Source: Marinithermofilum abyssi (GTDB lineage Bacteria > Bacillota > Bacilli > Thermoactinomycetales > DSM-45169). Taken from it: 64,000 nt of DNA. This document shows positions 54,247-62,603 of this stretch, piece after piece. A model generated the notes under the pieces. That model was not told the DNA's origin. It made no database searches and saw only the letters and a program-made list of their open reading frames with translations. Position numbers and translations under genes: made by a program. Within the stretch, counting starts at the first letter, position 1. Each line of letters starts with the position of its first letter. The stretch is from assembly GCF_014641195.1 (NCBI RefSeq), contig NZ_BMHQ01000006.1, positions 124,001 through 188,000 on the forward strand. The letters run 5' to 3'.

Positions 54247-55617
54247 ATGCACATCATCGTTGTGGGATTCAACCATAAGACAGCTCCGGTGGAACTGCGG
54301 GAACGGATGAGCTTTTCACCCGACGGTCTGAAAACAGCGCTTCGTCGGTTGCAACATATGAAAAGCATCCTGGAAGGCGTGATTGTCAGCACGTGCAACC
54401 GATTGGAGTTGTATGTGGTTTGTGATCAGCTTCACACAGGGAAATATTACGCGAAAGCGTTTTTGGAAGCGGAATTCGGGATGGCGAAGGAAGAGTTTGA
54501 AAACAGCCTGTATGTGAAGGAAGAAGAAGAAGCCGTTACCCACCTGTTCCAAGTGATTAGCGGTTTGGATTCCATGGTGTTGGGGGAAACCCAGATCCTG
54601 GGCCAAGTAAAACACGCCTTTTTCACCGCACAGGATGAAGGAGCCACCGGAACGATGTTTAACCGTTTGTTCCAACAGGCAGTCGCTCTGGGCAAACGGA
54701 TTCATTCCGAGACGGAAATCGGCGAGAATGCCGTTTCCGTCAGTTATGCCGCCGTTGAGTTGGGGAAAAAGATGTTTAGCTCCTTTACCGGGAAAACGGT
54801 GTTGCTCTTGGGCGCCGGCGAAACGGGGGAGTTGACCGCTAAGCACATTCATGAGGCTGGAGCGGATCGGGTATTGGTATTGAACCGGACGACGGAAAAA
54901 GCGATGGAGGTGGCCCGCAAGTTCAACGGCGAGGCCCGGCCCCTGTCCCGTTTGGTGGAATCCCTGCGGGAAGCGGACATCGTCGTTAGCTCCACCGGCG
55001 CGCCTGCTACAGTGATCGGGCGGGATGAAGTAAAGAAGGCCGTGCACAAACGGACATATCCGCTGTTTTTGATCGATATTGCCGTACCGCGGGATATCGA
55101 CCCGTCGGTTCATGAGCTGGACAATGTATTTCTGTTTGATATCGACGATCTGCAAGACATCGTCGCCGCCAATATTCAACTGCGGAAACAGGAAGCCGAA
55201 AAAGCACAGGCGATGATCACTGCAGAAGTGAAACAGTTCCAGGAGTGGGTGCAGACCTTGGGCGTGGTTCCGTTGATCACCGCCCTGCGGGAAAAAGCGT
55301 TGGCGATTCAGCAAGAGACGATAAAAAGCATCGAGCGGAAGCTTCCGGAATTGACCGAACGGGAAAAGCGCGTGTTGCGGAAACACACCAAAAGCATTGT
55401 AAATCAGCTTTTGAAAGATCCTGTGGTACGGATCAAGGAGCTGGCGGCCACTTCGGAACGGGAGCAAGCGTTGGATATGTTTGTGACGCTGTTTGCCTTG
55501 GAAGAGGAGCTCCGCAAAAAGGAAGCCGCCGAAGGTCGGGAGAGCGAAGCCGGAGCAACAAACGCGGACTTCCAGCGTCCGGCCTTTGCCGCAGGCGGGG
55601 TTTCCATCCGTTCGTGA
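54247..55617 (+). CDS. hemA: glutamyl-tRNA reductase
   Basis: Reduces glutamyl-tRNA to glutamate-1-semialdehyde, the first committed step of tetrapyrrole synthesis. The ATG at 54247 follows GGGTGG. About 456 residues. The catalytic Cys is in ISTCNRLELYVV (about 50), GLDSMVLGETQILGQVK is a family hallmark (about 100-116), the NADPH-binding GAGETGELTAKHI is at about 190, and the C-terminal dimerisation helix follows. Leads hemAXCDB; regulation at the N-terminus (as in other bacteria) cannot be judged. Confidence 0.96.
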   Translation: MHIIVVGFNHKTAPVELRERMSFSPDGLKTALRRLQHMKSILEGVIVSTCNRLELYVVCDQLHTGKYYAKAFLEAEFGMAKEEFENSLYVKEEEEAVTHLFQVISGLDSMVLGETQILGQVKHAFFTAQDEGATGTMFNRLFQQAVALGKRIHSETEIGENAVSVSYAAVELGKKMFSSFTGKTVLLLGAGETGELTAKHIHEAGADRVLVLNRTTEKAMEVARKFNGEARPLSRLVESLREADIVVSSTGAPATVIGRDEVKKAVHKRTYPLFLIDIAVPRDIDPSVHELDNVFLFDIDDLQDIVAANIQLRKQEAEKAQAMITAEVKQFQEWVQTLGVVPLITALREKALAIQQETIKSIERKLPELTEREKRVLRKHTKSIVNQLLKDPVVRIKELAATSEREQALDMFVTLFALEEELRKKEAAEGRESEAGATNADFQRPAFAAGGVSIRS

Positions 55618-55636
55618 ACAGAAGGAGGAGGCCCAG

Positions 55637-56452
55637 TTGTTCGCCGAGCACTGGTTTTACGACTTTATCATCTATATTTATGCACTGAGCCTGTTGTTTG
55701 CTTTTTCTGATTTGCTGCATCCCAATAAAAACGCCCGTCGGTTGGCTCTCTGGTTATTAGTGGTGGTTTGGATTTCCCAAACCGTCTTTTTTGCCGTCCG
55801 GCTGGGGGAAATCTTTCCGGCGCTGACCGGCTTTGATTCCCTCATATTTTATTCCTGGGCTTTGGTCACCTTTACATTGATCATTAACCGGTTTTACCGG
55901 ATGGATTTGTTCGTGTTCGCTGCCAATGTGGTCGGTTTTGCCGTTTCCGCCGTCAATTTGTTTATCCGGCCGGAAACGGCTTCTGCCTTGACAGGGCCTT
56001 TGTTGTCCGAGTTGGTATTCATCCATGTGACCCTCGCTTTTTTGGCTTATGCGCTCTTTTCATTGTCCACGGTGTTTGCGGTGCTGTATTTGGTGGGCAG
56101 CTACTTGCTGAAACAAAAGCGGTGGAACCAGACACTTCGCCGCTTGCCCAGCTTGGGCCGTCTGCAGGAATTGGCCTACTGGATGAATGTCGGCGGTGTA
56201 CCGCTCCTGCTGCTCGCCTTGGTTCTGGGGATGATCTGGGCGTATCAAAAGGTGGGCGGGGGATTCTGGTACGATCCCAAAATCTTTGGCTCCCTGTTGG
56301 TGCTGGCGGCATACTCCACCTTTTTGTACCAACGGGTGGTCAAAGGATGGAACGGACAGCGGCTGGCCTGGTGGAGTGTTTTGTCCTTTTGCACCATCTT
56401 GATCAACTACATCATTTCCAGTGCAGGTTTATCCTTTCACCAATGGTTGTAA
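55637..56452 (+). CDS. hemX: HemX-like membrane protein (cytochrome assembly/CcsA-related)
   Basis: About 271 residues, eight or so membrane helices. The TTG at 55637 (LFAEHWFYDF) has AAGGAGG 9 bases upstream. HVTLAFLAYALFSLSTVFAVLYLVGSYLLKQKRW and WAYQKVGGGFWYDPKIFGSL are typical of the CcsA/HemX fold. In B. subtilis HemX lowers HemA level. The arrangement hemA-hemX-hemC-hemD-hemB matches B. subtilis. About 145 bases separate it from hemC. Confidence 0.9.
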   Translation: MFAEHWFYDFIIYIYALSLLFAFSDLLHPNKNARRLALWLLVVVWISQTVFFAVRLGEIFPALTGFDSLIFYSWALVTFTLIINRFYRMDLFVFAANVVGFAVSAVNLFIRPETASALTGPLLSELVFIHVTLAFLAYALFSLSTVFAVLYLVGSYLLKQKRWNQTLRRLPSLGRLQELAYWMNVGGVPLLLLALVLGMIWAYQKVGGGFWYDPKIFGSLLVLAAYSTFLYQRVVKGWNGQRLAWWSVLSFCTILINYIISSAGLSFHQWL

Positions 56453-56597
56453 ATCTGTGAACTGGAAGCGGCCGGCCGTTTTTTCATCGAGCTCTTTGAC
56501 GGTACGTACGGTAAGAGAGCGAGAGGGAAGAACGACGTCGCAACATACCGTCCGCTTTGGGGGCGGCTTTTTCTTACATAGAAGAGGAGGGCGAAAG

Positions 56598-57527
56598 ATG
56601 CGAAGGGTTGTCGTAGGAACCCGGCGAAGCGAGCTTGCTGTCACCCAAACACAATGGGTGATGGACCGTTTGGCCGATCACCTTCCCGCAGGGTGGGACA
56701 TGCGGCAAGAGAAGATTGTGACCAAAGGGGATCAGATTCTGCACGTCACCCTGTCCAAAGTGGGCGGGAAAGGCTTGTTTGTCAAGGAGATCGAACAGGC
56801 CCTGCTGGACGGACGGATCGATCTGGCGGTACACAGCATGAAGGATATGCCCGGTGACATGCCGGATGGATTGTGCTTCGGTGCCGTCACTTCCAGGGAA
56901 GATCCGCGGGACTGTCTGCTTTCCCGGAACGGAGAAACATTGGATGAGCTGCCGGAAAATGCGCTGGTGGGAACAAGCAGCTTGCGCCGGCAGGCGCAGC
57001 TCTTGGCGTATCGGCCGGACTTAAGAGTGGAGCCGGTTCGCGGCAACCTCAATACCCGCTATCGGAAACTGATGGAAGGTCAATTTGATGCCATCGTGTT
57101 GGCAGCGGCGGGGATCTCCCGGATGGGCTGGGAGGAAAAAGTAACCCAGTACTTGCCGGAAGAGGTTATGCTTCCGGCTGTCGGCCAAGGAGCGCTGGCG
57201 GTTCAGTGCCGGGAAGAAGATGAAGAGATGCGGGAAGTGCTCCAAAAGGCGCACGACCCGGCCACTGACCGTACCGTGCGGGCGGAACGCACCTTTTTGC
57301 ACGCATTTGAAGGGGGCTGTCACCTGCCCATCGCCGGGTATGCTGTGCAGAAGGGCGAAGAGGTTCTGCTGCGCGGTTTGGTTGCCCACCCTTCCGGAAG
57401 CCGTGTGCTGAAGGGCGAGCAACGCCACAAGGATCCGGAAGAAGCGGGCCGGCTGCTGGCTGCAGAACTGCTGGACAAAGGGGCGCGGGAGCTTTTGGCT
57501 GAGGTGAAAGAAGGGTTGGATGGATGA
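56598..57527 (+). CDS. hemC: porphobilinogen deaminase (hydroxymethylbilane synthase)
   Basis: Polymerises four porphobilinogens to hydroxymethylbilane. The ATG at 56598 follows GAGGAGG; the frame is open for 59 further codons upstream without family likeness. 309 residues. The N-terminal MRRVVVGTRRSELA, the SMKDMP loop, GTSSLRRQAQ and the dipyrromethane-cofactor cysteine in EGGCHLPIAGYA (about 240) are seen. The stop overlaps the hemD start (ATGA). Confidence 0.96.
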   Translation: MRRVVVGTRRSELAVTQTQWVMDRLADHLPAGWDMRQEKIVTKGDQILHVTLSKVGGKGLFVKEIEQALLDGRIDLAVHSMKDMPGDMPDGLCFGAVTSREDPRDCLLSRNGETLDELPENALVGTSSLRRQAQLLAYRPDLRVEPVRGNLNTRYRKLMEGQFDAIVLAAAGISRMGWEEKVTQYLPEEVMLPAVGQGALAVQCREEDEEMREVLQKAHDPATDRTVRAERTFLHAFEGGCHLPIAGYAVQKGEEVLLRGLVAHPSGSRVLKGEQRHKDPEEAGRLLAAELLDKGARELLAEVKEGLDG

Positions 57528-58324
57528 CAAGATCGGAGGAGTTGCCTCTGCAAGGAAAGCGCATCCTGATCACCCGGGCTGAAAAGCAGAGCAAAGCCTT
57601 TGCCCGCCGCTTGCGGGAGCTGGGGGGAGAGCCGGTTCATTTTCCGGTGATCCAGATCACCCGTCCGGCGGATGAGGATCCCCTGGATGCGGCACTGGAT
57701 CGGTTGGAGACCTTTGACTGGCTGGTATTTACCAGCGCCAACGGAGTGCGCCATTTTTTCCGCCGTATGGATGAGCGCCTGCAGGATACACGGGTACTGC
57801 AAACGATCCGCACCGCTGCTGTGGGGCCCAAAACGGCGGAAGCACTCAAGGAGCGAAAACTGCACGTGCTGATCACACCGGAACAGAATCACGCCGAGGC
57901 ATTGGCTGCAGCGCTGGCTCCCGCTGTGCAGCCGGGAGAGGAGATTTTGTTCCCCAGGGGGAATCTTGCCCGCCGTGCCTGGTTGGAAGAGCTGGAGCTG
58001 TTGGGTTGCCGGGTGACCGATGTCGTCGCATATGAAACCCGCCCGCGGACCAAAGGGGCGGACCGGATGGTAGAGCAGCTTCGTGCCGGAGAGGTGGATA
58101 TCGTGACATTTACCAGTTCCTCCACCGTACACAACTTTATCCAGGCTATTCAACGGGTGGAGCCGGACTGGCACATGTTGCTGGACGGCGTGAAGACGGC
58201 ATGCATCGGCCCCAGCACGGCGGCTGCGCTCCGGGAAAAAGGAGTGGAGCCGGATGCTGTGGCCGAACCCCATTCCCTGGACGGGTTGATTCAGGCTGTG
58301 ACAGAGATAGCGGGAAACGAATAA
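57524..58324 (+). CDS. hemD: uroporphyrinogen-III synthase
   Basis: Closes hydroxymethylbilane with inversion of ring D. 266 residues in two alpha/beta domains; the family is weakly conserved, but LQGKRILITRAEKQSKAFARRLRELGGE at the N-terminus, WLVFTSANGVRHFF and DIVTFTSSSTVHNF (about 190) are characteristic. It overlaps hemC by four bases. Position in the hem order supports the call. Confidence 0.92.
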   Translation: MTRSEELPLQGKRILITRAEKQSKAFARRLRELGGEPVHFPVIQITRPADEDPLDAALDRLETFDWLVFTSANGVRHFFRRMDERLQDTRVLQTIRTAAVGPKTAEALKERKLHVLITPEQNHAEALAAALAPAVQPGEEILFPRGNLARRAWLEELELLGCRVTDVVAYETRPRTKGADRMVEQLRAGEVDIVTFTSSSTVHNFIQAIQRVEPDWHMLLDGVKTACIGPSTAAALREKGVEPDAVAEPHSLDGLIQAVTEIAGNE

Positions 58325-58339
58325 GAGGAGGAATACAAG

Positions 58340-59314
58340 GTGAAACCATTTGCGCGTCATCGCCGTTTGCGAAGCAGTGAAAATATCCGCCGCATGATCC
58401 GTGAACATCACGTCGCAGCGGAGGACTTCATCTCACCGGTGTTTGTGGTGGAAGGCGAAGGGATCAAAGAGGAAGTCCCCTCGATGCCCGGAGTGTTTCA
58501 CTACTCGCTGGATCGGCTCGATGAAGAGTTGTCCGAAGTCGTAGAGCTGGGCATTCCGTCGGTGATTGTCTTCGGTGTGCCCTCAGAAAAGGACGCCTGC
58601 GGCAGCCAAGCCTATGCTGAAAACGGGATCGTGCAGCAGGCGATTCGTTCCATCAAGGAACGCTATCCTTCCTTGTATGTCATCGCCGATACCTGTCTGT
58701 GTCAATATACGGATCACGGACATTGCGGTACGGTGGAAGAGGGAGAGATCCTGAACGACGAATCGTTGAGACTCCTGACCCAAACCGCCGTCTCCCAAGC
58801 AGAAGCCGGAGCGGATATGATCGCTCCTTCCAACATGATGGACGGTTTTGTGGCAGCCATCCGGGAGGGACTGGATGAAGCCGGCTTCGAGCGGATCCCC
58901 ATTCTCTCCTATGCGGTGAAATATGCTTCCGCTTTCTACGGACCCTTCCGGGATGCCGCCCATTCTTCACCCCAGTTCGGCGATCGGCGGACGTATCAGA
59001 TGGATCCGGCCAACGCCCGGGAAGCGTTGCGGGAAGCTGCATCCGATGTGGCGGAAGGAGCCGACATGCTGATGGTGAAGCCGGGCATGGCGTATATGGA
59101 TATCATCCACCGGCTGAAGGAACGGTTCGACCTGCCCGTCGCCACCTACAACGTCAGCGGCGAATACTCCATGATCAAGGCAGCAGCCCAAAAGGGCTGG
59201 ATCGACGAAAAGGCCGTCGTCTTGGAGATGCTGACCGGTTTCAAACGCGCTGGTGCGGAGCTGATCCTCACCTACCACGCCAAGGAGGCTGCCCGCTGGT
59301 TGCGGGAAGGTTGA
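58340..59314 (+). CDS. hemB: porphobilinogen synthase (delta-aminolevulinate dehydratase)
   Basis: Condenses two delta-aminolevulinates. 324 residues. GTG at 58340 with GAGGAGG. The active-site lysines are in [16 protein letters not shown] (about 197) and [13 protein letters not shown] (about 250). The metal-binding segment [16 protein letters not shown] (about 118-133) has cysteines, so zinc is likely the active-site metal. It ends in a terminator, which separates it from hemL. Confidence 0.96.
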   Translation: MKPFARHRRLRSSENIRRMIREHHVAAEDFISPVFVVEGEGIKEEVPSMPGVFHYSLDRLDEELSEVVELGIPSVIVFGVPSEKDACGSQAYAENGIVQQAIRSIKERYPSLYVIADTCLCQYTDHGHCGTVEEGEILNDESLRLLTQTAVSQAEAGADMIAPSNMMDGFVAAIREGLDEAGFERIPILSYAVKYASAFYGPFRDAAHSSPQFGDRRTYQMDPANAREALREAASDVAEGADMLMVKPGMAYMDIIHRLKERFDLPVATYNVSGEYSMIKAAAQKGWIDEKAVVLEMLTGFKRAGAELILTYHAKEAARWLREG

Positions 59315-59318
59315 GAGG

Positions 59319-59355
59319 AACCTGTTGACCCGATTGGGTCAGCAGGTTTTATTGT
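59319..59355 (+). terminator. intrinsic terminator of hemAXCDB
   Basis: AACCTGTTGACCC / GGGTCAGCAGGTTTT with a four-base loop (one mismatch). Confidence 0.8.
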
Positions 59356-59652
59356 TCCAAAAACTCTTGGGTAAACAAGGGAAGCCGCTTTAAAAGAAAG
59401 ATTCTATGCGGCGAGAAGCAAATGATGAGCTATAGAAGGTTTTTTGTAACTGCCGTGCTGTAGCCTATGGCGAGCCATAAAACAAAAAATGAACCATGTC
59501 TGTTGTTGCAGATTCGTTGATTTGGATCGCGCACATTGCTTTTGACTGGACCCTTGGATTCGGGCTTAAATATGACCAATTCAAACATACTCACATACAA
59601 AGATTATAAGTGTATGCAACCTATTCACACATAGACCGGTCTGTCCGCTCAT
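59356..59652. other. intergenic region between hemB and the small membrane gene
   Basis: About 300 bases. I see no gene, RNA or strong repeat. It is A/T-richer than its surroundings. Confidence 0.4.
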
Positions 59653-60048
59653 TCACAATTTTTCCGTTGCTTGTGCGACGTCGATAACTTTCCGGGTGCA
59701 GCCGTCGACCTCGTGGCGTAAAATCACGCGAAAATTAACTCCTTGATCGCGGATGGCATCCCGAACAAAAGGACCCTTCGTAAAGGCATGGCGCCCCCCG
59801 TTTTCCCATTTCAAAGCAATGGCTTCCGCCCATCTTTTGTTGACGGGAAGCTCATGATCATCCAGGTTGATTTTGTAGTAGCCGTTGTAGAATGTCATCC
59901 CCGCAAAACACAAAAACCAGGCCATCAGAGGAAACACCGGCTGTTTCAGCGGCTTCCCCAGCTTTCTCAAAAAATATATTCCTCCAAGTCCTGTCAAAAG
60001 CAAAATACTGAAAATACCCATTGGATTATGGAGTTGCTGGACATACAA
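59653..60048 (-). CDS. small membrane protein of unknown function
   Basis: 131 residues, with two or so membrane helices in the first 60 (GIFSILLLTGLGGIYFL and FPLMAWFLCFAGMTFY). The rest is a soluble basic domain with GRHAFTKGPFVRDAIRDQGVNFRVILRHEV. The TTG at 60048 has GGGGG upstream. It interrupts the hem cluster between hemB and hemL on the opposite strand. I do not recognise a family. Confidence 0.55.
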   Translation of the reverse strand: MYVQQLHNPMGIFSILLLTGLGGIYFLRKLGKPLKQPVFPLMAWFLCFAGMTFYNGYYKINLDDHELPVNKRWAEAIALKWENGGRHAFTKGPFVRDAIRDQGVNFRVILRHEVDGCTRKVIDVAQATEKL

Positions 60049-60078
60049 TATTCCCCCTTTCTAAACTATTGGAGAGAA

Positions 60079-60110
60079 GCCGAGTGAATCCTTTTTAAAG
60101 GTCACTCGGC
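60079..60110. repeat. inverted repeat 5' of the small membrane gene
   Basis: GCCGAGTGA / TCACTCGGC, 9-bp stem; inside it CCTTT/AAAGG can add further pairs. Its T-rich side faces right (TCTTATT). Confidence 0.5.
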
Positions 60111-60159
60111 TCTTATTGATATCCCGATGATGCGGGTTATGCCAAATCGCCGATTTTCC

Positions 60160-60266
60160 TTGGGCCTTGGTACCCGCCTTGTGATATTCTAAAATAGAAA
60201 GAGCAGTTTCCTTTGATCGGGAGATTGTGAGGTCAGCACTTCTTTACGTGTTGGAAGTGCTTTTTT
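60160..60266 (+). promoter_or_regulatory. promoter and leader terminator of the hemL unit
   Basis: TTGGGC (60160-60165) and an extended -10 TATTCT (60185-60190, TGA before it) resemble the hemA promoter, and share CCTTGTGATAT; the spacer is 19. Inside the leader GCACTTC/GAAGTGC plus TTTTTT (60236-60266) is a terminator. GTTTCCT upstream and AGGAAAC downstream could pair around it. This might be an attenuator; no known ligand-binding element is recognised. Confidence 0.45.
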
Positions 60267-60329
60267 GTATGACCCGTCAGCAGAGGAAACAAAGCTACAT
60301 AGACGCCGTTGCAAGGAGGCAAGCTGAAG

Positions 60330-60665
60330 GTGGAAGAATCCTTTCCGTTGGGGCGGATTGAGGTGGAAACGGACGGGAAACGGTTCCCGATCCGTTTTTG
60401 GAAGGCGGAGGTAACAGTGAATGCACCGGGACCCGGCAATTTGAAAAACTGGTATGTATATATTCAAGGGATGAACGCAGAGAGTGCCGATGTGTTGGAC
60501 GACTGTTTCTACTATGACCGGCGGCAGGTGACACTCCATATGGAGACTGCCGGCGGCAAGCCGTTGGAAGGGGAAGCGGAAGTGGAACAGGTCGCAGTCG
60601 GGCCCCATTCCCATGTAAAATTGTTGGGCAGAGGGGTTCTCTACGGGTTTGAATTGTTGATGTAG
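60330..60665 (+). CDS. hypothetical protein upstream of hemL
   Basis: About 111 residues. The GTG at 60330 (MEESFPLGRIEVETDG) follows AAGGAGG by 10 bases; a TTG at 60309 overlaps the site and is discounted. Mostly beta-strand pattern with VTVNAPGPGNLKNWYVYIQGMNAES and VAVGPHSHVKLLGRG. No signal peptide or membrane span. It is 23 bases from hemL and probably co-transcribed. No family recognised. Confidence 0.6.
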   Translation: MEESFPLGRIEVETDGKRFPIRFWKAEVTVNAPGPGNLKNWYVYIQGMNAESADVLDDCFYYDRRQVTLHMETAGGKPLEGEAEVEQVAVGPHSHVKLLGRGVLYGFELLM

Positions 60666-60688
60666 ATCTGGATAAGGAGGAATAGCCC

Positions 60689-61972
60689 TTGCGTAACTAT
60701 GAAAAATCGGCGGCATCCTTTGCTGAAGCGAAACAAGTGATTCCCGGCGGAGTGAACAGTCCAGTCCGTGCCTTTAAATCGGTGGATATGGAACCGGTGT
60801 TCATCGAACGGGGAAAAGGGTCCCGGGTGTATGATGTGGATGGCAACGAATACATCGACTATGTCGGTTCCTGGGGTCCGCTCATTTTGGGGCATGCCCA
60901 CCCGGCTGTGGTGGAAGCGGTACAGGAAATGGCTGCGAAAGGCACCAGCTTTGGAGCGCCGACGGAGATCGAGACGAAGCTGGCCAAGCTGGTAACGGAA
61001 CGGATTCCGTCCATTGAAGTGGTACGGATGGTGAACTCTGGCACCGAGGCGACCATGAGCGCCTTGCGTCTGGCTCGCGCTTATACAAAACGGAACAAAA
61101 TCCTCAAGTTTGAAGGCTGTTACCACGGTCACTCGGACAGCCTTCTGATCAAAGCGGGATCCGGTGTGGCTACCTTGGGTCTGCCGGACAGCCCTGGCGT
61201 GCCGGAAAATACGGGGCAAAATACCTTGACCGTGCCGTACAATGATTTGGACAGCCTGCGGATTGCCTTCCAAAAGTTCGGCCACGACATCGCCGCCGTC
61301 ATCATCGAGCCGGTGGCGGGCAACATGGGAGTCGTCCCGCCGGAGCCGGGTTTCCTGGAAGGTGTGCGCAAGATTACCTCCCACTATGGAGCCCTCCTCA
61401 TCTTTGACGAAGTGATGACCGGTTTCCGGGTGGATTACCATTCGGCTCAAGGTTTATATGGCATCACACCGGACCTGACCACCCTTGGTAAAGTGATCGG
61501 CGGGGGATTGCCGGTTGGTGCCTACGGCGGACGCCGGGAGATCATGGAGTGGGTGGCTCCGGCGGGGCCTGTGTACCAGGCCGGCACCTTGTCCGGCAAC
61601 CCGCTGGCGATGGCGGCGGGTTACACAACCTTGACTCATATGACACCCGAGGCCTACGATGCCCTGAACCGACAAGCGGCACGCTTGGAAGAGGGCTTGC
61701 GACAAAACTTTGAGGAAGCGGGAATTCCCTACCATATCAATCGTGTAGGCTCCATGGTCTGCGCCTTCTTTACTGGGGAAAAGGTAGTCAACTATGAGAC
61801 GGCCTGCAAGTCCGACCTGAAAAAGTTTGCCCGCTACTTCAAATTGATGATGGATCAAGGGATCTCCATCGCACCGTCTCAGTTTGAAGGCATGTTCGTC
61901 TCCACAGCCCATTCCGATGAAGATATCGACCGGACACTGGAGGCGAATCGGGAAGCGTTGAAACAGCTGTAA
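60689..61972 (+). CDS. hemL: glutamate-1-semialdehyde 2,1-aminomutase
   Basis: PLP-dependent class III aminotransferase-type enzyme making delta-aminolevulinate. The TTG at 60689 ([21 protein letters not shown]) has AAGGAGG upstream. 427 residues, the usual length (B. subtilis 430). The PLP lysine is in [18 protein letters not shown] (about 268) and the catalytic loop [26 protein letters not shown] and [11 protein letters not shown] are present. In Bacillus hemL ends the hem operon; here it has its own promoter after a short interruption. Confidence 0.96.
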   Translation: MRNYEKSAASFAEAKQVIPGGVNSPVRAFKSVDMEPVFIERGKGSRVYDVDGNEYIDYVGSWGPLILGHAHPAVVEAVQEMAAKGTSFGAPTEIETKLAKLVTERIPSIEVVRMVNSGTEATMSALRLARAYTKRNKILKFEGCYHGHSDSLLIKAGSGVATLGLPDSPGVPENTGQNTLTVPYNDLDSLRIAFQKFGHDIAAVIIEPVAGNMGVVPPEPGFLEGVRKITSHYGALLIFDEVMTGFRVDYHSAQGLYGITPDLTTLGKVIGGGLPVGAYGGRREIMEWVAPAGPVYQAGTLSGNPLAMAAGYTTLTHMTPEAYDALNRQAARLEEGLRQNFEEAGIPYHINRVGSMVCAFFTGEKVVNYETACKSDLKKFARYFKLMMDQGISIAPSQFEGMFVSTAHSDEDIDRTLEANREALKQL

Positions 61973-62334
61973 ACAGAAGAGAAGGCAGGCTCCCATCATC
62001 GGAGCTTCGGGGCTGTTGACAAATCCATTTTCGGGAAGAAGAGAGCACATCTCACAAGGAAAGACCTTTGAACGGCGCACCTAGTGACGGAGCATAGAAC
62101 GAGGCACGACCTGGAAATAGCACAATGGTGTGACGGGGGCTGCGGGTACTTGTGCCTGTGAGTGCACACAAGCTTTTCTTCGGCTCGCGCCTTGGTCATC
62201 GCACTCAAGGAGGTCGCTCGTTCCAAAGTTACGCTGTGTTTCGAAACGGACAGATTCACATCTGTGACGTCCGGAGAGAGTGCGACGGGTAGCCGATTTT
62301 TGCCGTAACTTAAGGGGCTGTTGTCATCCATCTA
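61973..62334. mobile_element. non-coding segment, possible MITE or IS relic
   Basis: About 360 bases without a protein gene between hemL and the terminator before spoVID. GGGGCTGTTG occurs at about 62010 and again, in the same orientation, at about 62315, and such sequences (GGGGCTGTTGACAAA) are like the ends of some insertion sequences. The block between them looks structured (many short inverted pairs). No inverted terminal repeat pair was found, so the call is tentative. Confidence 0.3.
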
Positions 62335-62364
62335 AGAGGCTTCATCCATGGAGTCTCTTTTTTT
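62335..62364 (+). terminator. intrinsic terminator between hemL and spoVID
   Basis: AGAGGCT / AGTCTCT (one G-U pair) with a 10-base loop, then TTTTTTT. Confidence 0.6.
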
Positions 62365-62603
62365 GCTCTTATACCGTTGTCCTCTGCAAGCTCCGCCGGA
62401 CGGGTATATCCTCCCTTTGCCCGCATATAGTTACAGTAAGTCGAAAACCTATGACGGTTCCGCTTGGTAATGCCCTTGGATTTCCCATCTCCTCCCGGTG
62501 TGTGATGGGGCTGCTGCGTTTACCGGCAGCAAGGCACAGGGAGACGATGTACGCGGAGTCATTGGTTTTTTCGGTAAACAATGCTTCTGAGGGGGGAAGT
62601 TCA

